A stretch of 64,000 nucleotides of DNA from Cryptomeria japonica (Eukaryota > Streptophyta > Pinopsida > Cupressales > Cupressaceae). Shown piece by piece: positions 21,624 through 33,020 of this stretch. The notes under the pieces are model-generated. The model was not told the DNA's origin. It searched no databases and was given only the letters and a program-made list of their open reading frames with translations. Position 1 is the first letter of the stretch. The number at the start of each line of letters is the position of its first letter. Both the position numbers and the translations under genes were made by a program. Location: assembly GCF_030272615.1 (NCBI RefSeq), contig NC_081414.1, forward strand, positions 337,818,502-337,882,501, read 5' to 3'.

Positions 21624-22146
21624 CTAGAAAATTCTTTGCAGTCCTTTTAAGAATAATCACTCAGTCATTTGTAGTTGCTTGCCTTATCATCCTTCTACTA
21701 GTAGAAGTGCTTCTTCGTATACACTACTGCGCAGTTTTGGTCTACAACAAGATGATTTTAATGTTGTTTTGGAAAACCAAGCCTGTGGATAGGTCATAAC
21801 AGCTAACAACCATATCCACAGTTAAATTTACACTACTAATATCTAACGATGCCAAAAAATATCCCTTATTCCATTGTTCTGCTCAAGAAAAAAATGCAAG
21901 ATTGTATTTAACTTTTTCTTTGCTCTAGACCTACCTGTCTAAGAAAGGTTCTTCTCTATATTAAAATAAGGATAAACAACAACACTTGTCTTTAAATGTA
22001 CAGGGGACTAACTCACAAGATTATAATTTGATGCATTGCAAGTTCAACCCTAAATTTTAAGGTGGGAACCCTTATATCAAGAAGCTGTACACAAATAATT
22101 ATGTAAATTCTAGTTAGTAGGGATTGTAGACTCTATGTGTGTGTAT

Positions 22147-22148
<2 letters not shown>
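21624..22148. other. Region upstream of the candidate PPR exon, no gene seen
   Basis: AT-rich sequence without element termini. It may be an intron or the 5' part of the PPR-type gene; no transit-peptide exon could be placed with confidence. Confidence 0.4.

Positions 22149-22198
<50 letters not shown>
22149..22198. repeat. (GA)n microsatellite
   Basis: About 25 uninterrupted AG dinucleotides, directly abutting the left arm of a fold-back element. Confidence 0.95.
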
Positions 22199-22199
<1 letters not shown>

Positions 22200-22559
22200 A
22201 TCTATAAATTAACTAGCTTTGCATCAACTTGGGAAACTATATAAACTATCTATCTTTGCATCTTGGGAACAATATAAATTATATAGCTTTGAGTTGATGC
22301 CAAGGTAGATAATTTTTTATTCCAAGTTTCTCTCCCTCCCTCCCTCCCTCACTCGGTTGCTTCCCCCACCCTCCTCCCTCCCCCTCTCCAAAGTAACCAT
22401 GGGCAGAGACAGAGACGGAGACAGAGACATGAACTTGCGTCTAAATTATCTAGCTTTGCATCAACTTGGACTACTATATAAATTATCTAGCTTTGCATCA
22501 ATTTGGGAAACTATATATTAGTTTCCCAAGTTGTTGCAAATGTAGATAATTTATAGATG
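22199..22559. mobile_element. Fold-back (MITE-like) element with internal low-complexity DNA
   Basis: The left end, CATCTATAAATTA followed by AGCTTTGCATCAACTTGG, is matched by the reverse complement of the right end, CATCTATAAATTA then TTTGCAACAACTTGG. This gives inverted arms of about 45 bp in a 361-bp unit. Inside are further copies of the arm motif (ATCTAGCTTTGCATCAA), a CTCCC-rich tract (22328-22385) and GAGACAGAGAC repeats. No target duplication is obvious because the left flank is the GA repeat. It could also be a chance product of satellite-like arm duplication. Confidence 0.55.
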
Positions 22560-23573
22560 TTCCCCTTCCTACCTACATTCCTGTCCCTCTCCTAATCCGA
22601 CTGTGTGCCTCTCTTCTTGTCATATGAGTTGCTAAATGGTTGAGGAAAAAGAGTCTTATGGGGTGAACAAAGGATCTTGGGAGATTGATTAAAAAATCAT
22701 GAAATAGAGTAACAAGTTACTAGGGTTCTGTTGATGTGTATTTTGTACACCATCATACACAGAATAAAATACCTAAAGGCATCTTATCCTCTCTTGAGAA
22801 AATAGTCTCTAACTGCTGAAGATCTGCAAAAAGGATCAGTTAGATAGACTCCAAGGTTCTTTTAGTGGGGTCTCCACGTGTGGACAAGCTTTTTAGTGGT
22901 ATGATGTGATTTGCTGTTTCCTCCAAGGGGTCTTACGCTTTCGAAGCTCGAAGATTTTACTAAACTAAAAGGAACTTTCAAAAAAAAAGCAAAAGATAGG
23001 GTTTAAGAGGTCTAATCTAGCCTAACCCTATGAATGACTTAGCATGGACGAGATTTGGCAAGACTCAACCAACTTCAATTTGGCCATAAGATAACAACTC
23101 AATTGAAATTAGTGCGATCTTCTAAGGTAATATAATGATGTTCAATGCATCAAAGACCAAGGACACTACTACGAAGGTACATATCCAAGACACAATGATA
23201 ATTGAAGATTAAGGACTCAAAGTGTTCTCCAGTCGACCACGCAAGGCGTTCCTACAATCAGCAAGAAGCTAGTGGTTTGGATTGCGAATCCTACCAAATA
23301 TCAAATCTCACACTTAGTCTTTCAAATTAACAATCTACTTCGATTGAGCATGATTCAAGTGTATCAAACAACCATGAAGATAACTAAAGAAATTTGCAAC
23401 AAAACACCATAACTTCAATATTTTATTGATTTCCAAGTCATCATGTACAACAATTGCTTGAATTTCTCTCTTCAAGACTCAATCTTGCTACAAAATAAAA
23501 TTGCTTCTAGCTTTAATCTCTCTTCTCTATTACATCAACTATTACTATTTTTCAATGAAATGAAAAATGGGGG

Positions 23574-23663
23574 TATATATAGCATCCCCAGTTACAATGA
23601 AAGGTCCAGATTGAAAGTAAATCAACGGACAAGATCATGACACCTAAACCCTAATTAGGGTTT
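23574..23663 (-). promoter_or_regulatory. GL-2 downstream promoter: palindromic telo-box plus TATA
   Basis: AAACCCTAATTAGGGTTT lies at 23646-23663 and CTATATATA (minus strand) at 23574-23582. Spacing and order are as in GL-1. Confidence 0.6.
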
Positions 23664-23765
23664 GTTACAAATGACCTCCTTTTTACTGAACAATATTAAA
23701 TGCATAGCCAAATATTAAATTCGGCACAAAAACCTAGGAGGTATCAACCAATGAGAAATAAGATG

Positions 23766-26700
23766 TCATGTCATCTGTAACAACCTTTCATCTAGAATCT
23801 TATTCCCTTTCCAATTCTCTTTCTTAGCATATGCAATGAATTTTGTCACGATTCCTTCGATTTCTGTGATTGGAATCTCGGGAAGATTCTTGATACTCTC
23901 TTCTAAGTGGATGACCTGATCAAATGCATCTAGAAGAGCTGCGTCCCAAGTAGATTCAAGTTCCTTCGTTCTATCAATCAGGAGCATGGTGGCGTACATC
24001 TGATCATATTGCTCATCTGTAACATCTGCGTCCTTGCGAAAGATAATCTTGATTCTATCCTCAAATTCTTGCATATCCACATCTGTCTCGACCTCGATCC
24101 TTCTGCCAAGAATGGTACGAAGTACCTCAAATACTCTGTCCTGGATCGGATTGATCACCTCCTCAACTTGACCACATCTAACACTGATGTCCTCGAAGAG
24201 AACACTCTTTATATGGAGTAAGGTTGACCACTAGAACAAACTGTGAGAATCACCCTCCAAGATCCTCTCCTGCGCTAAAATTCTTCTGGATGTATGTCTT
24301 ATTACTTTCAAGACAGGGATGACAACGTCCTTGGTATGGGCAAATGCAACTACTGTTGCCATCAATCTGTGGATAATCTCAAGAACTTGGATAGCCTGAT
24401 GAATGATCTTCGTCATCCTTGTAACAAACTCTATGGCCACTGTATAAGATCTATCCATCCAACTACATGTACGCTGGACCAGGTTCCTGAATCTTTCTGC
24501 TTCATTGATCGATTGAAGGGGCAATGCCTGCACTGGTGATCTAACTGGATCCTGACGTCCCAAAGGTTCATTGATGTGACTGAAATACGTCCTCCATGCA
24601 CCGACCTCTCTCTCAAGCTTTCTATTCTTTTCCACTTCTTCTCTAAGCTTGTCCTTCAATGCCTCAAATGTGTCGGTGGCATCATCTAAAGTCTGCTCTG
24701 CTGTGGATGGTCCTAACTCAAAAGTCTGTATATCATAATCCTCTGCTAGGATCTCACCCTCATATTTGTCTACTGCCGGTGTAGCTATCTGCAGTTTTCT
24801 GGATCCAGTCTCATCTCGAATCATCTTGGACATCTTTGCAGCCTTCTTCTTTTCTGTTATCACATGTGAACGTCCAACAAGGCTCTCTAAATCAATTGCA
24901 TTGTCCTCGTCCTCAACTACGATCACCTTAGTCAATCTTTCTTTCAACCAATCTGGGATATTTGATCTTGTTTCTTGAACTTGAATCTCTTTATGTACTA
25001 TTTCTTTTTCTCTGGGAGGAGATGTCATTTCATTATCATCATCTAAATCATAGTCTTGGAGAGATCCATCGGATGAAACATGCTGTGTCTGTCCTTCCTC
25101 CTGCCTGTCATTCTGTACCATAGACTCCATGGACTCTTCCACTCGAATTGTTCTATTCTCTGGTCTAGAAGAAGTACCTGGTGCTTGATCTTTGTTGGCC
25201 CCTTGCTTTTTCTTGGAAGGCTCTTTCTTTTCTGATCTTTCCTTTCTCTTCGAACCTCTCGAATGGAGATTGCCCTCACTGGCACATCGAAGGTTATCTT
25301 CACCTGAATTCCTAGGATTAGGATTGCCTTCACTTACGCTAGCTCCACCTTCGGCTGGCTTCTCTTCCAAAGTAAAAGACATAGCTATGCCTTGTTCTCT
25401 CAACTTCTGATGTTGAACGTCTACCCATCTGCGAGTACAAGACAAGACTGGTGCCATCAAATCATCTAAATCCACGGCCTCGGGCTCATTCCAATCCAAC
25501 CTTATTGTTTTGCTTTCTCTATCATAGGAAAACTGGATGTGCCTGCCATTGTCCTGAGCTTGGTCGGCCACTCTGTAAATCCTGCATTTCCTGATGAAAT
25601 CCAAAGGCAATCTAGAATGTATCTTACGTTTCACTTCAAGATCATCTAGGAGGTTCATCATAAAATCTTCAATTTGGTGCTCATGTTTAAATCTTCTACC
25701 GACTGTCTCCTCTAAATGTCCATGTGGATCAAAACTATTTCTCCAAGCAAAAGATGAAAAAGAATACAAGGCTAACTCCTTCTCGGCGTCATCCATGGCT
25801 AAGACATTAGGACATACCTCAACTGAATTACCCAAAATAATAGGTACTTGGACTCCATTCTGATGTCTGTGTCTGAATGCCTTCACATATGCTGCCAACC
25901 GCCTTGTTACTTCAAGTAACACAATTCTGTCTATCGGGTACCTCGGCAACATGTATGGAGGTAAAGGACATCCATGCACTCTAATGTAAGTGAACTTGGG
26001 AAACTGAATGAACCAAGCACCATACCTCTTGATGAATTCCTGGGCATCCTGAGATAACCTGTTGTGAATCCCTCCTTGCAACGTCCTTGTGATGTTCATC
26101 GTGAAAGTATCATTGACTAACTTGTAGTTCTTCCCTGGCGGATGATGCAAGTAAGTATAGGATTCACAAGCTCTGACCTCGCCGGGTCCTCTTCCAATCA
26201 CTCCTCTGTGAGGTAGTCCTGCGTACTCAACACTCCTGATCAAAGCATAGATGACGTATGAACTCATGTGGAAGGACTTAGTATCCCTGAGTCTCCTCAA
26301 CTGTACGTCTAAGCAATGGCTAATTATCCTAGCCCAATGTATTGTACCCTTTCCTTGAACAATCACCTGGATGAAGTAGAACATCCACTTCTCAAAATAG
26401 AAGGCATGAGGTGCTCCTGTAACTCTGTTGAGCATGGTAATCAAATCTCTGTATTCCTCCTGGAAATCAATCCTGTGCGGTGTGTTCGGTACCTTGCTTA
26501 GACGGGGATGACTCTTAAGTAGCCAGTTCTTGTTAATTATGCTTAGGCAAGCATCTGGATCATCATCGTAAACTGATCTGGCTCCTTCAATGCTCTTGTA
26601 TATCATGTCCCTGTGCTCTGGAAGATGGAAGGCTTCACTTGTGGCTTCCTCTGAAAGGTACGCCAAAGTGTTTCCCTCATTGGACACAATTGTCCTGGAC

Positions 26701-26987
26701 TGTGGATTGTAGTGACGGGCACACTCGATCATCAATTCGTGGCACTGAATAGCTGGAGGAAAACCGGCCGCCTTAATGATGCCACTCTCTATTATTCTCC
26801 GGGCGACAGGTGATGGCTTGCCAATGTAGGGGACCTCTCGGAACTTCTTCGTGCTAAAGTTCCCCAAGTTGGTATCTCCAATGTTGCTCCACTTCGACAC
26901 GATCTTGGTCTCCACTTCTTCGGTCTTCTGATCTTCTTTCATGAGAGCTGAGCGACTGGTGGGTGCTCCCGCCTTCGGGGTCGCCAT
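23766..26987 (-). pseudogene. LTR-encoded protein of GL-2, one nonsense codon
   Basis: Homologue of the GL-1 LTR protein over its full length, starting at the matching MATPKAG ATG (26985-26987) and stopping at the same end (LDERLLQMT). By eye most residues are identical, with scattered substitutions concentrated in the charged middle and C-terminal parts. A single TAG at 24231-24233 replaces the GL-1 Gln codon (CAG) after HSLF, a C-to-T type change, leaving a ~919-codon frame and a separate 130-codon C-terminal frame. No frameshift was seen over 3.2 kb. The motifs NDTFTMNITRTLQGG and the Lys-rich cluster KRKERSEKKEPSKKK are unchanged. The truncated protein could still be made; whether this copy is active is unknown. 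Confidence 0.8.
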
Positions 26988-27294
26988 ACCTACACAACAT
27001 TTCATCATAAGGACTAGATTTTGCAATAAATAGCGTAAATAAGAGAGAGAAGAAATTTTAGGAAACGTCATGATAAGTCCCTAGAGTTATCATTTCCTAA
27101 AAAACAACGATTGAGCAATGAAATTCAAAATTCAAAACTTCAAAACTTCAAATATGACGACGAAAGAATAAAGCAATAACAATTAAATCGCCATACCTCA
27201 AAGAGAGCTTAACTCTAGAAGGCAAAAAGACAAAATTCGCCTAGGCAAAATTGATGTATAAAATAGATCTTCAATGTGGTCTCCTCAAAAAATC

Positions 27295-27545
27295 AACTTC
27301 GCCACCCTTGGATTGAACGTGATCTTCAAGTCTTTAGCAAATTCGCCTTTGGTGTGGTCTTAAATGGATCTCCAAGTTCGCCTTTGACAAGTCTCCAAGT
27401 CTCGCACCACCCTTTGATATTAGCGCCACCTTTGGTTTGAATTCGCACTACACTTCAAACACACTTCGCACCACCTTTGGTCTTCAACGTAATTCGCATT
27501 TCACACTTGATGATATACTTCGCATCACCTTCGTTTCTCCTCAAG
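27295..27545 (-). repeat. CACC-rich short repeats upstream of the GL-2 ORF
   Basis: Variants of TTCGCACCACC and TTCGCCACCTTTGG recur at irregular spacing between the ORF start and the upstream TATA, as in GL-1 but rearranged. Confidence 0.55.
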
Positions 27546-27597
27546 ATCGTATGAAGGATAAAAAAAAATAATGATGTGAAAATGAAAATTTCACTCC

Positions 27598-27609
27598 CCT
27601 TATATATAG
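27598..27609 (-). promoter_or_regulatory. GL-2 upstream TATA box
   Basis: CTATATATAAGG on the minus strand lies about 610 bp before the ORF ATG, at the position of the GL-1 upstream TATA. Confidence 0.55.
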
Positions 27610-27943
27610 CGCTCACACCTTTTCATCCCCTTAGGCCGACTTGGAGATAAAAAACACTTTTAAAAATGATTTTAAATGATTTGCAATAAAATAAGAAGGC
27701 CGACCTTCTTAAATGAGCGCTTGAAATCGATTTTATATTAATTAATTAATTAATTATTAATGCCTTGCGTTTTTTTATTTGCAAATTTCGATTTTAATAA
27801 AGGCAAAAATAATTAATAAAGATCAACGCCATATTAAATGCTAAAATAAATAAGATTTTCAATTTTTTAATCGATTTAGCATTTAAGGAAATTTGAATTT
27901 GTTTGCTTTGGCGCCAAAATTGGAAAACAAAGGGACGTACCTT

Positions 27944-29536
27944 ATCGCTCTGGTCCCTTGGAGAGGGACAGGAGCGATCCATGATTTTGCCTTGGTTTTT
28001 GCATTTTCTACGTCCAACTCCTTCATCTCCACATTGAAAATCGATCATCTTGATAGGTTCTTCGCATTTGATTGCCTTGTGTGCGTTCATGAGTGCCTTT
28101 GAGTGTTCATCGCCCTGGTCCTTGTCCAAAGGACAGGAGCGATCTTCAAATTTCCACGTTTGATATGCATCTTTGCTCCTCGATCTTTCATTGTTGGCGA
28201 ATAACATCCTTTGCTCGTGCCTTTTGTGCTCGTTCCATTTGTTTGCATGTGGTGTTTGGACATTTAGAGGGATCATCGCCCTTGTCCCTTGGAGAGGGAC
28301 AGGAGCGATCCATGTCTTTCTCCATGATCTTAGCAACTTTAAACTTCAATCTTCATTGTGATGTCCCTCAAACGTCTTCCTTCACCTTACCTAATCTCGC
28401 CTAGCTTTGATCTTGAAGGAATATGCGCTCTTTTGATAGTATCGCCTTGGTCCTTGTCCAAAGGACAGGAGCGATGTGAACTTCTTACCTTGATTAGCAA
28501 TGTTTGGACGTTCAAAACTCTTGCATGTTATCATCAAATGATGGCTTGAACCTTGTTTATCCCTATGGAGTCTTGACCTTACGTTAATCGTGCACAAAAT
28601 GACCAATGCATCTAACATCGCCCTGGTCCCTTCCTGAGGGACAGGAGCGATCTATGTCCTAGGGTGCGAATTTCATCATTGTAACGTCCCTTGAGTACTT
28701 ATGCATGCTAAAGACGCCTTGAAATGTCCCTCGCCACCTTGTCTTGACTTGGATCGACCTTGAACTTGCACAGGAAGCATCATCACCATTACATCGCCCT
28801 GGTCCCTTGGAGAGGGATAGGAGCGATCCTCCCTTTATGGCCTTTATTTTCACTTTGCCAGGTTCCAAGTTTATATTCAACGGACTTGTCATACTCCACT
28901 CCATTCGTCCATGCCTTGACATTGCTTGTAACTTGGCAAGGAAATCATTTATAACAAAAATCGCTCTGGTCCCTTCCTGAGGGACAGGAGCGAACTAGGC
29001 CTTTTGGGACCTTTGTGGATGTTTAAAAATCTTCAATTTGTATTCAACGAGCTCCTCTCATGCTTTCCCTTGCCTTTGAATGTAAACTTGCCTTGGTTTT
29101 TGCCTGGATTTTGCCTAATGAAGGACATCGCTCTGGTCCCTGGGAGAGGGACGAGAGCTACAAGGTACCTCGCCCTGGTCCCTTGGAGAGGGACAAGAGC
29201 GATTTGGTCATTCTAGGTCATTCTCCTTCATTTTTGCATCTCAAATTATATTCATTTGGCAAAGCATCTTCCTTTGGACCCTTTCAAATTGTTAAGTCAT
29301 CGAAATCTCGCAAGGACAAGGCAAAATTTGATTTGTAGCTCCGGTCCTTGACTGAGGGACAGGAGCGATTTTTCCCCTGGAGGCATTTCTGTGCTCATGA
29401 AAATCTTCAATTTATATTCAATGGAAAGATATCGCCGTTCTCCATCACTTCCAACTCAAAATTTGTCCGGACTCTGCAGGAGTAGTGAGATATTTGAGAA
29501 CGAGCTCCCGTCCTTCACTGAGGGACAGGAGCGATT
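27944..29536 (-). repeat. Hairpin array of GL-2, 11 units
   Basis: Units with the same ~35-bp inverted repeat as GL-1 start at about 27944, 28109, 28275, 28441, 28617, 28793, 28960, 29127, 29169, 29337 and 29502. Spacing is 165-168 or 176 bp apart from one 42-bp step. Compared with GL-1, one unit (GL-1 8402-8577) is absent and the rest are collinear. Confidence 0.85.
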
Positions 29537-29983
29537 TAGCTCCTAGAGGCCAAATAACATGATTTTTCACATTTTAACACTTCACTAGGCGAAAACAAAT
29601 CAATTCCAATGCCCAGGATCAAAATCAAAAAAGATCAAAATTTGGTCAAAAATATTCAATCGGACAAAAATTCACATTTCACTTTCAACAATTAGACAAA
29701 TTTAAGCTCTGCATCAACATTCCAATTGAAAATTAGACCATTTTGGCGAATTCATTGCATTCAAAATTTGCATCCTAGAAAAGAAGCTCAAAAAAGCTCT
29801 CAAAACGACTGGATTCTGGCCTGAAAAGGCAAAATTTAAAACCCTAGGGCTTGACCCTAAATCCAGACTACTAACTGACTAACAAAATCCTAAAAACGAA
29901 AGCAAAAGGCGAGGGAAAAACGAGCAAAAAGAGGGGGTCCCCATTTGCGATGGGGCGATGTGTGAAATGGTCACAACAGGTTC

Positions 29984-30504
29984 CCATTTAGTCTTTGGCC
30001 AAGGAAAAATATGCATTCATTTCTTCTCCCTTTGGCATGCATTTTTGTCTAGGTCTTGTTGAGTTTGTCTTATATTGAAAGTAATACAAAACTCACACAA
30101 ACTCTCTCTTTGATGATTAGATTGACAACGCTTGTAAAGAGAATACCTACCTCTGGGATTACAAAGGGTGTATGGGGAGCATAGACTTTAGGGATGGTGG
30201 AAAAATCCCTTCATGATATCACTCTCCATTTATCTTATATTTTTCTCTTCTTCTTCAAGCTTCAAGTTGATTGTTATTCCTCAGCTCTTAGGGATTGTCA
30301 TGTAGCAAAGAATATTCTTCCATGGAAAAAATGAAATCAAAGAATATTCTTGTATGGAAAATATGAAATCTACGATGACCTTGAGTAATTTTTACTTGTC
30401 TTTTGATATTATAATTTATAAAGTCTCCCTCTTTTGAGTGGTTATGAGGAGCATCAGATGTGTTGAGCATAATAATGTACCATACCAAATAGGGAAAATC
30501 TTTA
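29984..30504. other. Host segment between GL-2 and the next LTR, no gene seen
   Basis: AT-rich sequence with a short imperfect direct duplication (AGAATATTCTT...ATGGAAAA twice, about 30309-30367). No coding similarity or element terminus recognised. Confidence 0.45.
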
Positions 30505-31699
30505 TGTTGTATATTAGTTATTTGATTTCAAACGAAGTTCCTAGGTCTTCTCTTCCTCAACCCTAGAACTCCGGAACCCCAAAGTTCCCAGGTTCCCAAG
30601 TCTTCCCAACTTCGGTGACCCAGGTCTCCGAAGTTCCCCCAACTTCGATGACCCAGGTCTCCGAAGTTCCCCAAACTGCGGCGACCCAGGTCTCTGAAGT
30701 CTTCCAAACTACTTCTGGCTTGCAACACTTCCGGATGGCGTGATCAACACTCAAAGCTTTAAATGCTCCGACAGCTTTAGTGACTTATGCACCTTCTTTT
30801 GTGGGGCCACAGGGGTGCATTTAATGTTTTTGGCAGGATTTCCATCAAGGGAGGTACAAGGCCATGCTTGTTGTGGTGATTTATGTCATGTCTGCACACT
30901 CTGACTTTGGAAGGTCGATCAATCCACCTTTCTCAGAATTGACTTTTGTTTGCTTGCATGTACAAGTCAAGTGCATGCACTTCCCTGCACTCCCAGACTG
31001 ACATATAGGGTTCATGATCACTCTTGTAACCATTTTTCTATATAAAGGTTGTTAAGCCTCATTGTAAAGGGTTATCTCCCTGTTGGCTTGAGCTATTCCA
31101 TGCTCTCCCACTTTTGTATTTATCTTGCATTTGTGCAGCTATAAGTTTGGCCATTGGCATTATAATTAATTGAAATCACCATTCTTGCCTACTTTCAACT
31201 TATGCATGTTGTGTATGTTTCCTTACCTTCATCATAGGTGTATGTTTTGTGGTTCTTCTCTCATATATGTTGTGTTAAATTTATTTATGAGTGTGACTTG
31301 TGGGAAACCTTCTCCCCTCTTGGCATTCCGTGAATTCTAACCTTCATGCATGCATTGGGGTCACTCATACAACTAAAGTTTGTGCATCTCCTGAGTGTTT
31401 TAGTTGATTTTTTGTGTCATTTCGGGTAGGGAGAGGAACAATCTCTTCTTGGTGCATCACCTCCTTTTATTTCAAGCATTTCTCTCTTCCCTTTACCTCT
31501 GCAATTTGTTAGGATAGGCCTAGGAGTTAGTTTTGAAGTGTTGAGTTGGTTCAACACCTGCACCTGGATTGAGAAGGAAGTCAGCCTTCTCCGGAGATTC
31601 AACCCCCTTGCGCAAGGTTCCACACTTCGGGGTTGTTTCCAATTTTCACAAAGTTGCTGAGTTGATAGCTCAGCAAGGGTGCGAGCTTTTGTGATAACA
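30505..31699 (+). mobile_element. Gy-2-type LTR, about 1.2 kb, no target duplication
   Basis: From about 30720 to 31695 this matches the LTR at 49750-51601 (ATCAACACTCAA..., GGGTTATCTCCCTG, GTTGATAGCTCAGCAA, ending TTTGTGATAACA). The first part differs, with three ~36-bp tandem units of AACTTCGGTGACCCAGGTC type (about 30606-30705). The left boundary TGTTGTATAT at 30505 is the best TG start but is uncertain. Flanks (CTTTA / GAGAC) do not match and no primer site follows; the sequence passes straight into a different gypsy gag. It is probably a recombinant or truncated insertion. A TATA-like TCTATATAAAGG lies at about 31039-31050. Confidence 0.65.
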
Positions 31700-32147
31700 G
31701 AGACTTTTCAAACAAAGGTACAAAAGGAAAGGGCCACCAGGTCGATGCTTCACTTGGGGCGAAGAGCATTATGCAAATCAATGCCCAACTAAGAACCAAG
31801 GTGGTCAACAAGAGAGGAACCCTTTACCAACTTAGCAAGCAACTTTTCCGTAGAGAATACATGCAGCTTCAGATAATAAGCAAGCAGAATACCAGATCAC
31901 ACCAATTGAGACAACAATATGCTTTATGGAAACCCCACAACTGTTCTAATTGACACCGGTGACAAAGAATGCTTTCTATCTCCAAAACTATTAAGTAGAT
32001 TTCCTAAAAGAACTGGTTTTATGGACAATTCTTGGACAATAGAATATGCCAATCAGACGAGAGTTGAGGTAGAGCAATATTTGTTTGAAGCCAAGGTTGA
32101 ACTCCTAGGGTTTACTACAGAGGTCAATTTGTATGTAGCATCCTTAG
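31700..32147 (+). pseudogene. Gy-1 gag end and protease (Ty3/gypsy), interrupted by GL-4
   Basis: The segment encodes the end of a gypsy gag with a zinc knuckle (KGPPGRCFTWGEEHYANQCP, about 31728-31787) whose second Cys is replaced by Trp. After a frame change comes a protease region with the active-site motif VLIDTG (about 31935-31952), followed by LSPKLL. A stop after NPLPT and further stops in the linker disable it. It breaks off at 32147, where solo GL-4 is inserted with target duplication CTTAG, and continues as reverse transcriptase at 44578. Motifs suggest a chromovirus-like gypsy lineage, from memory of the family only. Confidence 0.7.
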
Positions 32148-32872
32148 TGTTGGTGTCTGTTTTATCATCTACCAAACATTAGGATAGGATACCCGAAGGC
32201 ATTCTATCCTCTCCTGAAAAATCACTACTGATTCCAAGGTCTATATGTGCGAACAAGCGACTTTAGTGGAATAGCTTCTTGGGTAGTGTATGCTGAAAAT
32301 TTCAAGGGGGGCTTACGTTTAACAACTATCTTGAACAGCTGGACTTAGATGGATTTGGCAATTTTAGGCTCTTCTTTTTTTTCGATTTTCTAGGGATTTA
32401 GACTTTCAAAAAAAGGGAAAAAAGATAGGGTTTAGGAAGGCTAATCTAATCTTATGAACTCTGGAGACGATATCAACTAGATGCTCTCGAGAAACCAAAC
32501 TTTGTTTCGCCACACTAGGGACAACTACACAAAGTCGGTGCAATCTTCGATGGGTTGCGCTTATGATCGAGATGTTGGGATGCACAGAGGATGGGCTCAG
32601 ACTAACTTTGCATGGTAAAATGGAAATCATCCATTTACCAAAAGTATGAGCGGAGATACACCATCAATTGACACTTATCAAATCCTTCGTTCAAATTAAC
32701 AACAATAAAAGAAAATCTAAATTAATTTTAACTAAGTGTTGAGGAAATTGAAACCATGCAAATCATCAAACAATAGGGATTACAAAGCAGCGCACATGCA
32801 ATATATTATCTAGAAATGACCTTATGCAACAATACATCAAAAACCTCACACTCTCCAAATGAGAGGAGGCAA

Positions 32873-32962
32873 CCTTATATAGTTTTTCAAAATAAATGAA
32901 TGGCCGAGATCAAACAATGATCAAGGGCCAAGATTGAAAGTCATAAACCCTAATTAGGGTTT
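32873..32962 (-). promoter_or_regulatory. GL-4 downstream promoter: palindromic telo-box plus TATA
   Basis: AAACCCTAATTAGGGTTT lies at 32945-32962 and CTATATAAGG (minus strand) at 32873-32882, the same arrangement as in GL-1, GL-2 and GL-5 despite strong divergence of the surrounding DNA. Confidence 0.6.
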
Positions 32963-33020
32963 CCCAAAATACTATTAACTCAAATGAATAAGAGGGTGAC
33001 ACGTGGCGCAGCTACTAATC

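Larger units (their letters stand above)
22729..29978 (-). mobile_element. GL-2, solo LTR of 7,250 bp with perfect target duplication
   Basis: The unit begins TGTTGATGTG at 22729 and ends GGTCACAACA at 29978. It is flanked by the direct repeat GGTTC (22724-22728 and 29979-29983). There is no primer site, gag or pol inside or beside it, so this is a solo LTR left by LTR-LTR recombination. Its content is collinear with GL-1: tail, telo-box promoter, long ORF, CACC repeats, upstream TATA, hairpin array, terminal hairpin. It is inserted in host DNA upstream of the PPR-type exons. Confidence 0.92.
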
